Source: Phoronis australis (taxonomy: Eukaryota; Phoronida; Phoronidae). Taken from it: a DNA stretch of 64,000 bases. The notes beneath the pieces were generated by a model. The model did no database searches, was not told the DNA's origin, and saw nothing but the letters and a program-made list of their open reading frames with translations. Positions 41,301 through 50,902 of the stretch are shown piece after piece. The DNA is taken from positions 53,793-117,792 of the forward strand of contig NMRA01000667.1 of assembly GCA_002633005.1 (NCBI GenBank), given 5' to 3'. Each line of letters starts with the position of its first letter. Position 1 is the stretch's first letter. The position numbers were made by a program, and so were the translations under genes.

Positions 41301-44300
41301 TGATTTCGGACATTTTGGCAATCTGCCATCAATATGTCTCGTGTGAGCATAACAATTTGGTAAGATTTAGCAACAAAAGAAAGGTACATTGATAGCAAAA
41401 CAAATGCATCAATAACATTCCTAAAATTTATGTGAAATAAATGTTCAAGATGAAATTTCAAAAATGCTGTTACAGTTTTCTAAATTAACATATCGTTTGA
41501 TGCAACTTTAGTTTATCCGTGAAAGTCACAAAAATCCTGTTATTTGATAACCCCTCACGCAAAGATGGAGCGTTTTAAAAACAAATCCTGACAGGGGTTG
41601 GGAGAACAGTGCGCAGAGCATAACATTTGAAAGTTTCGGATGAATACCATCTGCCATTTTCGAGATACGATGTTGTGAATTTAGCCAAATTTGGACATCT
41701 TGAGCTATTGTATAACCCTGAAACTAACAACACAGCTCCTAATGCAAGAAAGCAACAAGGGAGCACGTACCCATGGAGATAAGGCAGAAGGCAATGCGAA
41801 AATTTAGGCTCATAAACTGAGGCAGCTCAACAGTTCAGATGCAATCTGATCTGGATGANAATATGTACAATACAGTTACTATAAAGTTTAACTCAGTAAA
41901 ACTTTGTATATGTTTTGAAAGCAGAAAGTCTGTAAAATTTGATTTCGGACATTTTGGCAATCTGCCATCAATATGACTCGTGTGAGCACAACAATTTGGT
42001 AAGATTTAGCAACAAAAGAAAGGTACATTGATAGCAAAACAAATGCATCAATAACATTCCTAAAATTTATGTGACATAAATGTTCAAGACGAAATTTCAA
42101 AAATGCTGTTACGGTTTTCTAAATTAACATATCGTTTGATGCAACTTTAGTTTATCCGTGAAAGTCACAAAAATCCTGTTATTTGATAACCCCTCACGCA
42201 AAGATGGAGCGTTTTAAAAACAAATCCTGACAGGGGTTGGGAGAACAGTGCGCAGAGCATAACATTTGAAAGTTTCGGATGAATACCATCTGCCATTTTC
42301 GAGATACGATGTTGTGAATTTAGCCAAATTTGGACATCTTGAGCTATTGTATAACCCTGAAACTAACAACACAGCTCCTAATGCAAGAAAGCAACAAGGG
42401 AGCACGTACCCATGGAGATAAGGCAGAAGGCAATGCGAAAATTTAGGCTCATAAACTGAGGCAGCTCAACAGTTCAGATGCAATCTGATCTGGATGAAAG
42501 TTTCATTACTGTTGATACAGAACAGCTAATGTGGAACTAGCAGGCTAATTCCTTATCTGTGTGACTGCTTGACCAAATTAGTTAGGAACACAACATACAG
42601 CCGCGATGTGTATATGAAGTGGGTAGAAAATTGCCAAATGTTTCTGAGAATGAGTTTTGTGGCGAAAATGATCCACAACAAATCGCCGCACAATGTCCAG
42701 TAAATCGTGACATGGTGCTGCATGATGTGGGCTATGTGAGCGAGGTACGGCATTAGTGCAAAGGTCACCTATTCGCTGAATTTTTGTTTTTACATCAACA
42801 ATGTGTCAGTGAATATACCTGCCCTTTTATGTTGAGCACAGATTATGTTAAAATAGCATTGTCGTTTAGTTCCTGCTATACATTAGCACTGTTGGGAGCA
42901 TGCAAATACATCTTTAATGATGACTGGAGTCCCACATTAGGGAGCAAGATTGGACAATTTATCAGTCACAAAGAGTTGGGTAACAGTAGCTAAGCAGCTG
43001 AAGCTGGTGTCATGTCATTGTTTCAAGACAATGGACTGGGGATAGGACCTGCTTAAAATGATCAATAATTCCCGCACCTTAGCTTCAAGGGTATTCAGGA
43101 CTGGCTGACAGACTGCGGAATTATTAGCATTTATTGTCCTTAAAACATTGCTAAAACTGACACCATGAATCAAACTATTTCACCTGCAAGAAAGTGTCAA
43201 AAAAAGGATTGATCGTGCAAAGCTATGGCAAAACCAAAACTGTCAGAATCTGGTCACTGTTATCTTTGAAAACTTATAAAACGAAACAGAAAGAAGGACA
43301 ATGAGGACCACTTCAACAGGAAAGATAAACACATCAATGCAGTAATCTAGATGACAATGATAACTTGAACTGGTCATGTAAGCAGCACTCATTCACACAT
43401 GTATGCGCATGCCACTTGTGAAATTGGCGTTAGGAAATAGTCATTACTAGATACCTTCCTTTAAGAAAACTAGGTCAACCGAGAGTTTCTAGGAAATGGA
43501 TCAAAAATTCATCTTGCCAACAGTTTCCAAATAATTTGACTAGTACTTCGCTGGCTTAATTTGACAACAAAACATCTACCATAGTTTTCTGGGCTGATGC
43601 CCAGGACGCTGAAATTGGGAAATTCGAAAATCAGGTAGTTCATCTTTTCTACGCTTATTTAGTGCGTAAGTGTACTCGCTTATGTCGAGCCCTACACAAT
43701 AATATGACTGACAAGTGACATTCTGTTTTATTAAATTTCTCCATCAAATTAATGATTAGGAACGTTTTAGTCTACAAACATGGTTTGCAGTGTGCGGATA
43801 TCATAAAGCAACATTTGCTTCTTAACTTCCTGTTAAATGCAAAAAGGTAATCAGCCAATGAAAGATGAAAAAATGATCACTTTGGCAATCATTCTTCATT
43901 TAGCTGGAGAATTACTGTACTCAAAGCACAACTATTCCAAATGAGTACTGGCTGATCAAACCATAACCAAACCAGGAAATTTTGAAGGTGTTAATCAATA
44001 ATATATACAACAAAGAGGTTGACAATCTCTTTGTCAGCGGTCTGAACTCCCTGGCAGTTTATCAAATAATTTTATCTTATCTGAGATTCAACTGACATCA
44101 CAATACACGTAAACATCCCAATTGAAGATACACTGAGCACATTTTCACAAATCATTGAAGCGAAATCAGATAGTTTTTATAACAAAGCAACCAAGATGTT
44201 TCCTTTGCCGCTGCTTAAAGACGAGAAAATCCATGCCACTGTAATAACACAGCTCCATGTGTCGTAGCACTGCGACAGGCCATGGCCAAAGCCACTTTCA

Positions 44301-46870
44301 ATATAAGTAAATTTGCACTACTCAATACAGAGTTCCATTTATACATTTTTAATTTTTGTGTCCCAATCATGATGGGATACATCAGCATAAACTTTGCAGA
44401 AATAAATGCTGCAGAAATACTAACATAACGTTTATTGTTCAGCAGCTCCGTTGACTGTTGGCCAACTGGAACTTATCCACTTAGATTGACGCCTCCATTT
44501 TTAAATTGATATGCTAAAAAGCAAAGGGTGCGCGGTAACCAGATTAAAAGAGAGCACAGACGCTCAAAAGCGAAACTTCAAGGGTGGATGTTAAGGGGAA
44601 CGCAAGCCTCACTCCATACCGGTATGACAAATTTGACAACTGCGCGCGTGCACGTGCAAGCTTTACCTTAGCATTCCTTCGAAGTGACGTACACAACTTC
44701 TTTACTTCATCCACAGTGGGATCTAGACTTTGCTTGTAACGAGCCCTGGGTTGCCATCTTTCGTATTGCTTCTGTAGAGTGCTACCAATGGCTTCTAGCG
44801 CCTTCTGTGGGCTCATAGATGTTGGATCTGAATGCAACAATTCAAATAGACAATCCTTACGCAAGGACACAATGAAGCAGAAAAGTTCGATTTCATTCCC
44901 ATCAAAGCAGACACTGCAACAGACAATTAACGAGTTGCAAGGCAGATGCAAAAAATTGAAAAGCTGAGGAAGATGTAATACAACACTCAACACTAGTCTG
45001 ACTCAGCTCAAAACTGTGTTAGTGGTCCTACCTTTCGAAAACTAGGTCAATAACACCATGTATTTTTCCACATCCACAAAAGAATAGAGTTGAAAGCTGT
45101 GCGAGTTACAATTGGCCAATCACAAACTTTGCAAAGTTTTGATCACTTGCAACAATTCTGTGAGCACTTGAAAAACCCACTTTAAGCAATCGCTTTTACT
45201 AAACACAGTCAGAATATGGTCGTCATGTGAACTGCATTGAGAAGAATAATCAACACAACAAATCTTATGCTGCCACCAGAGTGAGACTGACCTACGTTTA
45301 CCATTTTGGGTCTCGGAGGAGATTTATCATAGAAATGCATTGTTGCATTCTTCATAGGTCGAGAGCAGAACAAGAATCATGTTTAGATCAGGTCTGAAGG
45401 ACACACAGTAACTTGAATGACAGGAGAAGCAGGAATCTGTGATAACCTCTACACATTGCTATTCACAAGTTAAAATTTGAAACTGGTGGAACTTGCCTTC
45501 CCCAGCTGAAATCTAACTGGTCATTTAGAACCTCCCAGACCTTGACAACTTTAACCCGTTATTCACAGAAGAAAAATGGTTCTCAAATTCTGGGAGCTCT
45601 GTAAGTCATTACTATTGCTAAAGAAGTAAAATTTTTAAAGTTAACTGCTACGCTGACCATATCATCATTTGAACACGCATGACATTTACCTATCCAGCAT
45701 TCTAGCCGCGCACACGGTGAAGTCTTGACAACATCAGGTGGATCGACTCCGACATTCAGGCACAGAACCAGTGCAACACTCACAGTCTTCATCTAAAAGT
45801 ACACGTTCAGTTAAAACCAAAATAAAGTCACAGAAGGTCGCCTAAATATCACCACTTACAAAGATCCAAAAAGATTTTACACAATTTCTAACTGAACTGA
45901 ACATACCGTAAAATCTCCAAATTAGGACATAACATGGTCAAAAAGCCAAATTTTATTTACCATTTTTCCATGCAAAATACGCAGTGCCAAAATAAATACT
46001 TTTCCACGTTTAAAAATTGTACTCAGGCACAGTTTTGAAAATTTGCAGTGATTCACAACATTGTTAAAACCCCTTGAAAATAGAAGGCAATTTTAATAAT
46101 ATATTGTAATAAGGTTCATTGCTCATGTACAAATTTGGCAAATATGACAGGAAATTCAGAGCCCTCGCTCACTTGAGCCTGAGGGGAGGGATTGTTTTTG
46201 TTCACAGTTCAAAGAATTTGAATAAAGGTTTTATGAATTATCAGTTTTCTCTACACTAAAAAATTCAAGCAGGTCACATTTACAACCAATTGTGCAGCAT
46301 GTGCATATCATAGCGAACACACAAAAATGAAACTTTTTTAGTTCAACATGAAAAAAATCAATTGTATTGAGAGCTATTTAACAGGGCAAAATCAAAAAGG
46401 TCGCGGAGACCTGTTAAAACAAGTCATGTAAATGGAGAACACCGAGTATGACATCTGAGACATAGCCAAGCAATGCGATGGTCATACATATGCAATCTTA
46501 GGCAATATAAGACCTTAGCCACCGCTATTACGAGCGGAACTGAACTTGGGCACGGACTCAGACGCCTCCAGAAGCTAAGAAGTATTTCTGAGCCCAGGCT
46601 GCTGGCTGGGAGAGGTTCGAGTCACGGTGGGGGGCTGACTTGACTTGGCAATTACTACAAATGGTAATTTTTACCATGAGTTATAATTACCCTCTCTTTC
46701 ATCCTCCATGTCTGGGTGACGGCGTTCGAACTTTCTATTTTTTCTACATGGCGCTTATCAATGAAACTTTGAGCAAGCTGGTAATCGTTAAAATCGCTCA
46801 ATGAACAATCGTCGAACTCCTTTTCTAATCCACTACTTTCTTCCGTGACCGGAGACAGCATTTTTAACAT
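9941..46870 (-). CDS. RPTOR: Raptor, regulatory-associated protein of mTOR, complete, 30 coding exons
   Basis: Raptor is the mTORC1 scaffold: it binds mTOR, recruits TOS-motif substrates such as S6K and 4E-BP, and docks Rag GTPases at the lysosome. The exons, in transcription order, are given in the four block entries (9941-10009 to 46691-46870). Every junction keeps phase; the sum is 4071 nt, so 1356 residues plus TAA, close to the roughly 1335 of vertebrate Raptor. Alignment to remembered vertebrate Raptor is collinear from the N-terminal conserved region ([37 protein letters not shown]) to the last WD40 blade. Introns range from about 180 bases to 7.8 kb; the longest (36876-44666) is inflated by two unmerged contig overlaps. 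Introns hold several repeat families listed separately and nothing else that I could assign. The start, MLKMLSP, is the first in-frame Met; a second Met three codons later is possible. The least certain boundary is the end of exon 17. Confidence 0.95.
11050..11440 (-). repeat. Dispersed repeat R1, antisense copy in Raptor intron
   Basis: The complement contains the R1 signature catttctgagatacgatggt, then ctaaattcggttatttttct and aaggtcctacgtt, and farther off the ctttctactttcagaaa block in the matching order. No coding capacity. Confidence 0.5.
11945..12190 (+). repeat. Dispersed repeat R2, copy 1
   Basis: About 240 bases beginning ggaatgaccaatgag, with ttccacaaatatataggctt, tttttgcatgaataaag and ending in a small hairpin (gaggaaatcctcttaaaaga) then ggaaaattcca. 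It is nearly collinear with 27555-27775. It has no coding capacity and resembles a SINE or MITE remnant. Confidence 0.65.
13065..13066 (-). promoter_or_regulatory. Non-canonical GC splice donor (Raptor intron 27)
   Basis: The minus strand reads GGAAG|GCGAGT at the end of exon 27. Only this cut keeps the frame into exon 28 (AG + T = Ser, giving [13 protein letters not shown], matching vertebrate IVSVSVNGDVRIF). No in-phase GT donor is visible nearby. GC-AG introns are a known minor class of U2 introns. Confidence 0.7.
16650..16735. mobile_element. Short palindromic element P1, copy 1
   Basis: The arms read cgtgcccaaattttgagaac then cagttt, and the complement of the right arm reads ggtgcccgtattttgagaac then cagttt; a 20-base loop separates them. 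It lies in a Raptor intron and shares its core with copies near 17884 and 45530. Confidence 0.7.
17884..18020. mobile_element. Short palindromic element P1, copy 2
   Basis: The inner arms are attttgagaaccagttt and its near complement aaactgattctcaaaat; the outer arms (ggtaatagcca and complement ggcaatagtca) extend the pairing to about 50 bases per side. Same family as 16650-16735. Confidence 0.7.
18232..22407 (-). CDS. RPTOR: Raptor exons 18-22: Ser-rich linker with AMPK-type site
   Basis: Exons 22303-22407, 20578-20822, 19626-19711, 18724-18991 and 18232-18442 encode about residues 723-1027. The region is rich in Ser and poorly conserved, as in other Raptors, with islands that anchor it: [64 protein letters not shown] and [25 protein letters not shown] falls at about residue 792 in my reconstruction and aligns with the vertebrate AMPK site RRASS (Ser792), so AMPK control is plausible (inference). 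Exon 18 is short (105 nt) and has no Met-initiated frame of note; I assign it because it starts and ends in phase 1, has CAG and GT signals, and resembles vertebrate YGNIRAVATA. Confidence 0.85.
19920..20160 (-). repeat. Dispersed repeat R1, partial antisense copy
   Basis: The complement has R1-like blocks (gcgaggtgtgatgttccgaa, tttttcaagggtcctacc) in a Raptor intron. It is shorter and more diverged than the copies at 31270 and 41137. Confidence 0.4.
20911..21076. mobile_element. MITE-like element with 34-base inverted ends
   Basis: The left arm starts at 20911 (cgagtgtcgagtcaagccaa, aggtgcagcattca) and the complement of the right arm (21041-21076) reads cagagtatcgagttaagcca, aaggtttcagcattca. 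The interior of about 96 bases encodes nothing recognisable, and the open frame across it is not conserved-looking. Confidence 0.7.
24631..31142 (-). CDS. RPTOR: Raptor exons 10-17: HEAT/armadillo solenoid
   Basis: Exons 30965-31142, 29398-29481, 28788-28898, 28396-28470, 27238-27402, 26558-26650, 25644-25784 and 24631-24796 encode about residues 385-722. Recognisable segments are [106 protein letters not shown] and DGSPLVRK, then [20 protein letters not shown]. This solenoid contacts mTOR and the Rag heterodimer in known structures. The end of exon 17 is placed at the donor GGGTAAAC (24631), which joins in phase to exon 18 and preserves the GGW...SPP region; a donor at the earlier GTGGGT, about 30 bases upstream in the transcript, would also be in phase. 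Exon 16 is followed in its intron by two partial copies of itself. Confidence 0.92.
25457..25737 (-). repeat. Tandem triplication of the Raptor exon 16 tail and its splice donor
   Basis: The 3' half of exon 16 with its donor (ending at 25644) is repeated twice downstream in the intron at 93- and 94-base spacing, with donor-like sites after 25551 and 25457. Each copy keeps the codons for DHSVG and DGSPLV(R/K)K followed by GTGAGT or GTAAGT, but the middle of each copy is broken: one by a single-base loss, one by an in-frame TAG. Confidence 0.85.
27555..27775 (+). repeat. Dispersed repeat R2, copy 2
   Basis: Collinear with the copy at 11945-12190: ggaatgaccaatgacaaaaa, ttccacaaataaataggttt, ctttgcatgaataaagta, and the terminal hairpin gaggaatccccttaagagga followed by aaattcca. 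It lies in a Raptor intron. Confidence 0.65.
31270..31770 (+). repeat. Dispersed repeat R1, copy in Raptor intron 9
   Basis: This copy reads gtgtactttctgaaagtaaa, aatccatagcaaaacaacag, tagtctctcatgcaaaagtg and catttctgagatacaatgtt in the same order and spacing as the copy at 41137-41760. It is non-coding. Confidence 0.6.
31856..46870 (-). CDS. RPTOR: Raptor exons 1-9: N-terminal conserved (caspase-like) region
   Basis: Exons 46691-46870, 45690-45792, 44667-44827, 36795-36875, 35171-35320, 33732-33904, 33350-33409, 32425-32525 and 31856-32000 encode residues 1 to about 384. They include [40 protein letters not shown], the caspase-like His region [11 protein letters not shown] (exon 4) and the Cys region YDCSNAG (exon 5), then [23 protein letters not shown] and [15 protein letters not shown]. 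The fold resembles caspases and is known to contact the substrate TOS motif; whether it is catalytic is not shown. Exon 1 is the most divergent part (acidic, then [11 protein letters not shown]). Exon 5 ends in EHQQ and exon 6 opens with a species-specific loop before the conserved NCIQLAAC. Confidence 0.94.
39134..39580. mobile_element. Inverted-repeat insertion present in one of two allelic blocks
   Basis: The sequence departs from its sister block (41137 onward) at a point that begins AATACCCCTTG and, 436 bases later, CAAGGGGTATT occurs as an exact 11-base inverted partner. The insert contains a first-exon-like coding segment on the plus strand. The flank after the right end does not match the sister block over the 44 bases that remain before the N, so target-site duplication cannot be tested here. 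Confidence 0.5.
39257..39401 (+). CDS. Candidate first exon, SAP-like N terminus
   Basis: An ATG in good context (gtcATGG) opens 48 codons ending at a strong donor (CGG|TAAGTA). The peptide starts [15 protein letters not shown] and contains [12 protein letters not shown] followed by [10 protein letters not shown], the pattern of a SAP-type helix-extension-helix motif that binds DNA. Similar N termini occur on transposon-associated proteins in marine invertebrates (from memory, unverified). No second exon is present before the N. It lies within the inverted-repeat insertion, in the intron of Raptor and on the opposite strand, so it is most likely part of a mobile element rather than a host gene. 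Confidence 0.45.
39625..39625. other. Single-N assembly joint 1
   Basis: An isolated n within cagagntaaaag. The sequence to its right restarts at a point already passed at 37649. Confidence 0.95.
41137..41760 (+). repeat. Dispersed repeat R1, copy in Raptor intron 3
   Basis: This is the longest R1 copy: tgttttgaaagcagaaagtc, ttgatagcaaaacaaatgca, ataacccctcacgcaaagat, ttcgagatacgatgttgtga and tagccaaatttggacatct. Most of it appears again at 41860-42400 because of the assembly joint described separately. Confidence 0.6.
41220..42497 (+). repeat. Near-identical 639-base pair around N at 41859
   Basis: 41220-41858 and 41860-42497 differ at only a handful of positions. The first copy ends gatctggatga at the N and the second reaches the same gatctggatga and then continues uniquely. 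This is the pattern of two contig ends that overlap but were not merged. Confidence 0.9.
41859..41859. other. Single-N assembly joint 2
   Basis: An isolated n within ggatganaatatg; the right side restarts at the sequence first seen at 41220. Confidence 0.95.
45530..45625. mobile_element. Short palindromic element P1, degenerate copy 3
   Basis: The right half (atggttctcaaattctggga then gctctgtaagtcattactat) matches the right halves of the two other copies; the left arm (cctcccagaccttgacaac) is diverged. It sits about 65 bases downstream of the exon 2 donor of Raptor. Confidence 0.45.
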
Positions 46871-49149
46871 CTCTTCGCATTACATAGTCAATAACCAATT
46901 CTTGGCTAAAAAATTCGCGGAAATGGTGTTTGAATAACTGAAAATCATAACTTTTGAAGCATGCCTTCGTTGCGTGTTATTAAATTCCGGAAATTCAACT
47001 GACCCACAATGCATTCTGCTATTTACTGCTGTGAGAAGGGCACCTGATGGTTTTCCCAAATCCTTGGATTGCCAGACATCAAACTTACGAAAGAGACATA
47101 CAGTAATACGCGAAATCTTGTAAGGAATTTGTGTGGTATTGTTAATCACATAGTATTTACGAAATTATATGCAAATGATTGGAGCATTTGCGATGCATTT
47201 TGATGAACACGTAGGAAGTGTACACTGAATAATACTAGCTCCGTACTATCGAATCCGTTATCACAGACCAGTCAGACCTCCGCATATAAGTTTGTTTAGG
47301 TGTGAATCTGACCAGGAATATGCGACGGAAACTTCTGTATCCTGAACGTGAAAGCTTAGCGAAATGAATTAACAACAAAAATTTGATTTTCCACGACTAC
47401 CGTGCCCCTCCATGTTACTGCAGTATATACATGTGATCTGATGATGAATTCTTGAATAGGGTGTCATATGTGCGTCGTGTGTGGATTCATTCTTCTTCCT
47501 GGACTGGGTGTTTGAAATTGAAATGCATTGTTCAAAAGGAGTTGAATCTTTTGCCATTCGATCATTGGATACAGTTCATACCATATGGTTAAGACAAGTA
47601 AATTTCTTCCAGGGCAAGACAAACTTAGTTTTGTTTGGTACTTTGGCTAATGCTGCTGTGGCACCACAGACTGGAAAATTTTCTCTGAACTAAATCTCAT
47701 TTAAACCCAATTTCAACCTCAAGTGCCTATCTTTTGCATGGATACTGGGTATGAATATTAGGTTGTAGTTGCTAGAGTGCTGCCACCTGGGATAATTTTT
47801 GGGAGCTTGCCCCACGTCATTGCATGGTGCTAAAATAATTTCATTGATGCAACGTGATTGCTCAGCTCAGGCCAAAATTAAAACTGGAGGTGAAAAAGGA
47901 TATGAAAAACTAACATGGCCCACTTGTCGATCCAATCCAAACTGGTCAATGATTGATGCTGTTTGGGCAAATTTACCCATACCCATTAAAATGATCCTGG
48001 TGTGCCATTTGTCGTATAGACTCGCTTCTCTTGGTTGGAGCAAATTTACCGCTGCTGTGTACAGTCCAGCCTCTTCCATTGAATCTCTACTTGACTTAGA
48101 GGACTTTGGAAGAGCCTGAACTGTCAACGGTGTTGGCACATATAGTACCTTTTCATTACTCAGAATTTTTTGCTTAGTTATCTTACCCCTAGACTTTGGT
48201 CGTGCACAAGATGAGATTTAAGCTTGCATGTCACTGAGACATGCCCTGTAAGAAAAACGTAACAGAATCAAGGACAAGTTGACCTGTCTATACTGAGATG
48301 TCATGACATCTCATGTGGCGCAGCACTGAAATAAGTGGGGGCTATAGCCCCATGCATCTAGCAGGCATGGAACCACTTGACGTCAGCTATGACCTGCCAT
48401 GGCGTGTTTCACTAAAATGTTGTAAATTTACACAACGTTTTTACACAGAGTTAAGTTGCAACAGCTGACCCCAGTAGTCATTCAATTGCTGCTCAAAATC
48501 CACACTCTATAGTTGACTGTGCAGGGCTGTGATGCTGCATGCTCCCTAATATGGCAAAACAAATATACATAGTGGTTCTAAGACTGAACAAGAAAAACCA
48601 TCTGCCTTTGCCACCTAAAGTGACTAACTTGATCTAGCTAACTTGAGCTTGCTTTTTCCAGACACATGAAATCCTTTATGCTCTGAGTAAAGAATGTTAG
48701 GTTGCTCAGATGTTGTTGAACCTATTTTTTGCCTGAATCATACCCAGCAGCAAATGGCTACAAATTGAACAAGTAGAAATATCAGCTGTGAATTTTCTAT
48801 TTTAGCACTGAAGGAATACTTGACTATCATAAAATTTTGATAGGATACCCACCTTTTTCCGAGAGTCTGCTTGATCGATGAGCCACATCCTTTTAAAAAG
48901 TTGGCGTGACTATACGGAACTGTTTGTTGGAACTTCTGTTAAAAAAGTCGCCCTTTCTGAGTTTCTTCTCTTAGAATCCTTTTGTAAGGGGTTTTTAACA
49001 CAAAATATTGATATCACGAATTAAAATTGAGCACAACCTTTTGAACTACAGTCTTTTTCGATATAACAAATCTACCCTTCTGTTAGTAGAGTTCTGTAGC
49101 TAGTTGCTCCTGACCGGTCCAAGCCTATTCACTAATTTTTTAAATTATT
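46871..49149. other. Upstream region of Raptor, no assignable gene
   Basis: This is the 5' flank of Raptor and should hold its promoter. I see no TATA box in a convincing position. The only coding-like stretch is at 47867-48210. The rest consists of short, unremarkable open frames. Confidence 0.45.
47867..48210 (-). CDS. Unrecognised open frame of about 112 codons
   Basis: Between two stops the minus strand is open for about 112 codons, with a basic start (RPKSRGKITKQK) and then SSRDSMEEAGLYTAAVNLLQ and KWHTRIILMGMGKFAQ. I do not recognise the family. The plus strand is also open for 106 codons over nearly the same interval, so either or both could be chance. It might be an isolated exon or a decayed mobile-element fragment. 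Confidence 0.2.
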
Positions 49150-49958
49150 TATTGTGAGAAATATAATATAGTTACAGTAATGAGAGTTAAGACCAGAAAG
49201 TGCAAGAAACCATTATACCTGGGTTCCAAAGACGTTTAAGGAGCCCAGATGTAACTATCACCTGTATAAGCCCGCACAACATGAGCAGATAATAGCTTTC
49301 ATTGTGGCCATTTTGCATTATTTATGTGGCAGCCAATGTCGAAACTTCAGGTCAACATAATGCAACATCATCGTGATGCAATCTTAAAGACTCCAGGAAC
49401 TACGAACCAGACAGGCTAATTATGATCAGGCTAATCCATCAAAAAGCATGAAAGTACTCATCTCGATTTGTTAGGCAACTTCTGTCACAACGCCATCAGC
49501 TTTTACATGAGCATAAAACTACGTCATCCACTGAGCAAAGACTTGCAGTTTGCTCAGGAGTTTCGAGTAGATGGGCTGGCTACTCGGAAGGTCTATAATG
49601 ACAAAAAATTGTATTATGAACATCTAAATTAGTCTATGATGAATTAGCCTGATGATCATAATTAGTCTGTTTGGTTCATAGTTCCTGTACTCTTTAAGCT
49701 TGCAGTTTGACAATGTTGCATTATGTTGAATTGAAGGTTCAACACTGGCTGCCACAGAAATAATGCAAAATGGCCACGATTCAATCTGGGCATGTTTTTC
49801 TCACCGGTTTGAGTAAGCTATTGTAGGCTCATTGTGTGACCTTATAAAGGTGATAGTTACTTCTGAGCAGCTTCAACTTCTTTTGAACCAAGGAATAATA
49901 CTCTCTTGCACTTTCTGGTCTGAACTCCGATTATTTTTATATGATATTTCTCATAATT
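49150..49958. mobile_element. Foldback element with arms of about 300 bases
   Basis: The left arm runs from 49150 (attgtgagaaatataatata) to about 49440; the complement of the right arm runs from 49958 (attatgagaaatatcatata) back to about 49625. Shared blocks in order: gaccagaaagtgcaag, gtaactatcacct, gtggccattttgcattattt, gtggcagcca, cataatgcaacat, caggaacta and ctaattatgatca. Arms are imperfect; the spacer of about 180 bases encodes nothing recognisable. It belongs to the foldback or long-TIR MITE type. Confidence 0.8.
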
Positions 49959-50094
49959 AATAGTTTTTAAAAATTCTTTTTAATAGTGAATTAGCCTGAT
50001 GTGTTGATCGGAATATCTGAATTCTGATGGGCTTTAGAATTTCAAGTGTTCCAAGTATTGAAGTGTTCTGGCCATTCGGGTCAGTCTGTGGCGA

Positions 50095-50745
50095 TGAAAT
50101 TGTGTAATAGGAATAGAACAGTTTGTGTATGTGAAAGTTATCATGGTAGAGTACGGCATGCATTATAATCCATCCATGAATTAGTGTTTTGGAAGTGTAA
50201 CAGTTAGTTTATTGTGGTACCGTATGGTATATATTATAATCTATGAAGCTGTGTTGTGGAAGCGGAACTTTGTCTAGTGCAAAAGTTATTGTGGTATAGT
50301 ATGGTATACATTATGATCTACAATCTACGATGTTGTGTAATGGAAGTGCAACATTTAGTGTATGTAAAAATTATATCATGATACAGAATGAAATTCATTA
50401 TAATCTATGAAACTGTGTTATAGAAGTGACAACATTTAGCCTTGTGTAAAAATTATCATCATGCGGTATGGTATTCATTATAATCTGTGAAATTGTGCTA
50501 TGGAAGTACAACAGTATGGTATTCATTGTTTTCTATGAAATTGTGTTATAGAAGTGCAACATTTAGTCTGTGTAAAAGTTATGGTTCGTCCGGGTATGGC
50601 ATGTTATAGTCTATGAAATTGTGTTACTGAATTGTAACAGTTTGTGTGAAAAAGTTGTCATGGTACAGTATGGTATAATCTATGAATTTGTGTTATGGAA
50701 GTGTAACAGTTAGTGAATGTAAGAGTTATCATGGCACAGTATGTT
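50095..50745. repeat. Degenerate minisatellite, about nine units of roughly 70-85 bases
   Basis: A core like atgaaattgtgttatggaag then tgcaac recurs near 50096, 50175, 50245, 50330, 50408, 50488, 50536, 50615 and 50683. Between cores, gttatcatggtacagtatgg and tataatct recur. The units are diverged, and one interval is shortened to about 48 bases. It ends about 25 bases before the first exon of the zinc-finger gene visible here. Confidence 0.8.
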
Positions 50746-50769
50746 AACTGGTTTGCTTCACCGTTGCAG

Positions 50770-50902
50770 GTCTGAGCTGGACCATCATGCTCAGTGGTTC
50801 GCAGGAATGACTGTACTGGCTAGAAGCAGCAGTGTCGTCAGCAGTTACTCTAGACCCAGGCTGGTCTGGACTGTACAAAGCGATCTTAGCTACAAGTAAA
50901 TG
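50770..50902 (+). other. 5' exon of the zinc-finger gene (mostly UTR)
   Basis: A strong acceptor (tttgcttcaccgttgcag) precedes 50770 and a donor (ATG|GTGAGT) follows 50902. The exon contains a 7-codon upstream open frame (ATG at 50788, TGA at 50809). Its last three bases are ATG; joined to the acceptor before 51547 this would give ATG-ATG-AAT, so translation might begin at either. The assignment to this gene is inference from strand and proximity, and an earlier exon is implied by the acceptor. Confidence 0.5.

Noticed and set aside
37649-42497. Genuine segmental duplication within Raptor intron 3
   Set aside because: Both duplicated blocks meet at a lone N and the copies stop exactly there, which fits unmerged contig ends better. 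A third N in the window shows the same pattern.
46505-46640. tRNA-derived SINE or tRNA gene
   Set aside because: ggttcgagtc resembles a B box, but no A box at the right distance and no cloverleaf could be built. Similar B-box-like motifs near 57437 and 61813 fail in the same way.
47481-47693. Plus-strand 70-codon open frame as an exon
   Set aside because: No family motif and no convincing acceptor and donor pair.
50095-50745. CRISPR array
   Set aside because: The units are long, diverged and contiguous, without unique spacers, and the DNA is animal.
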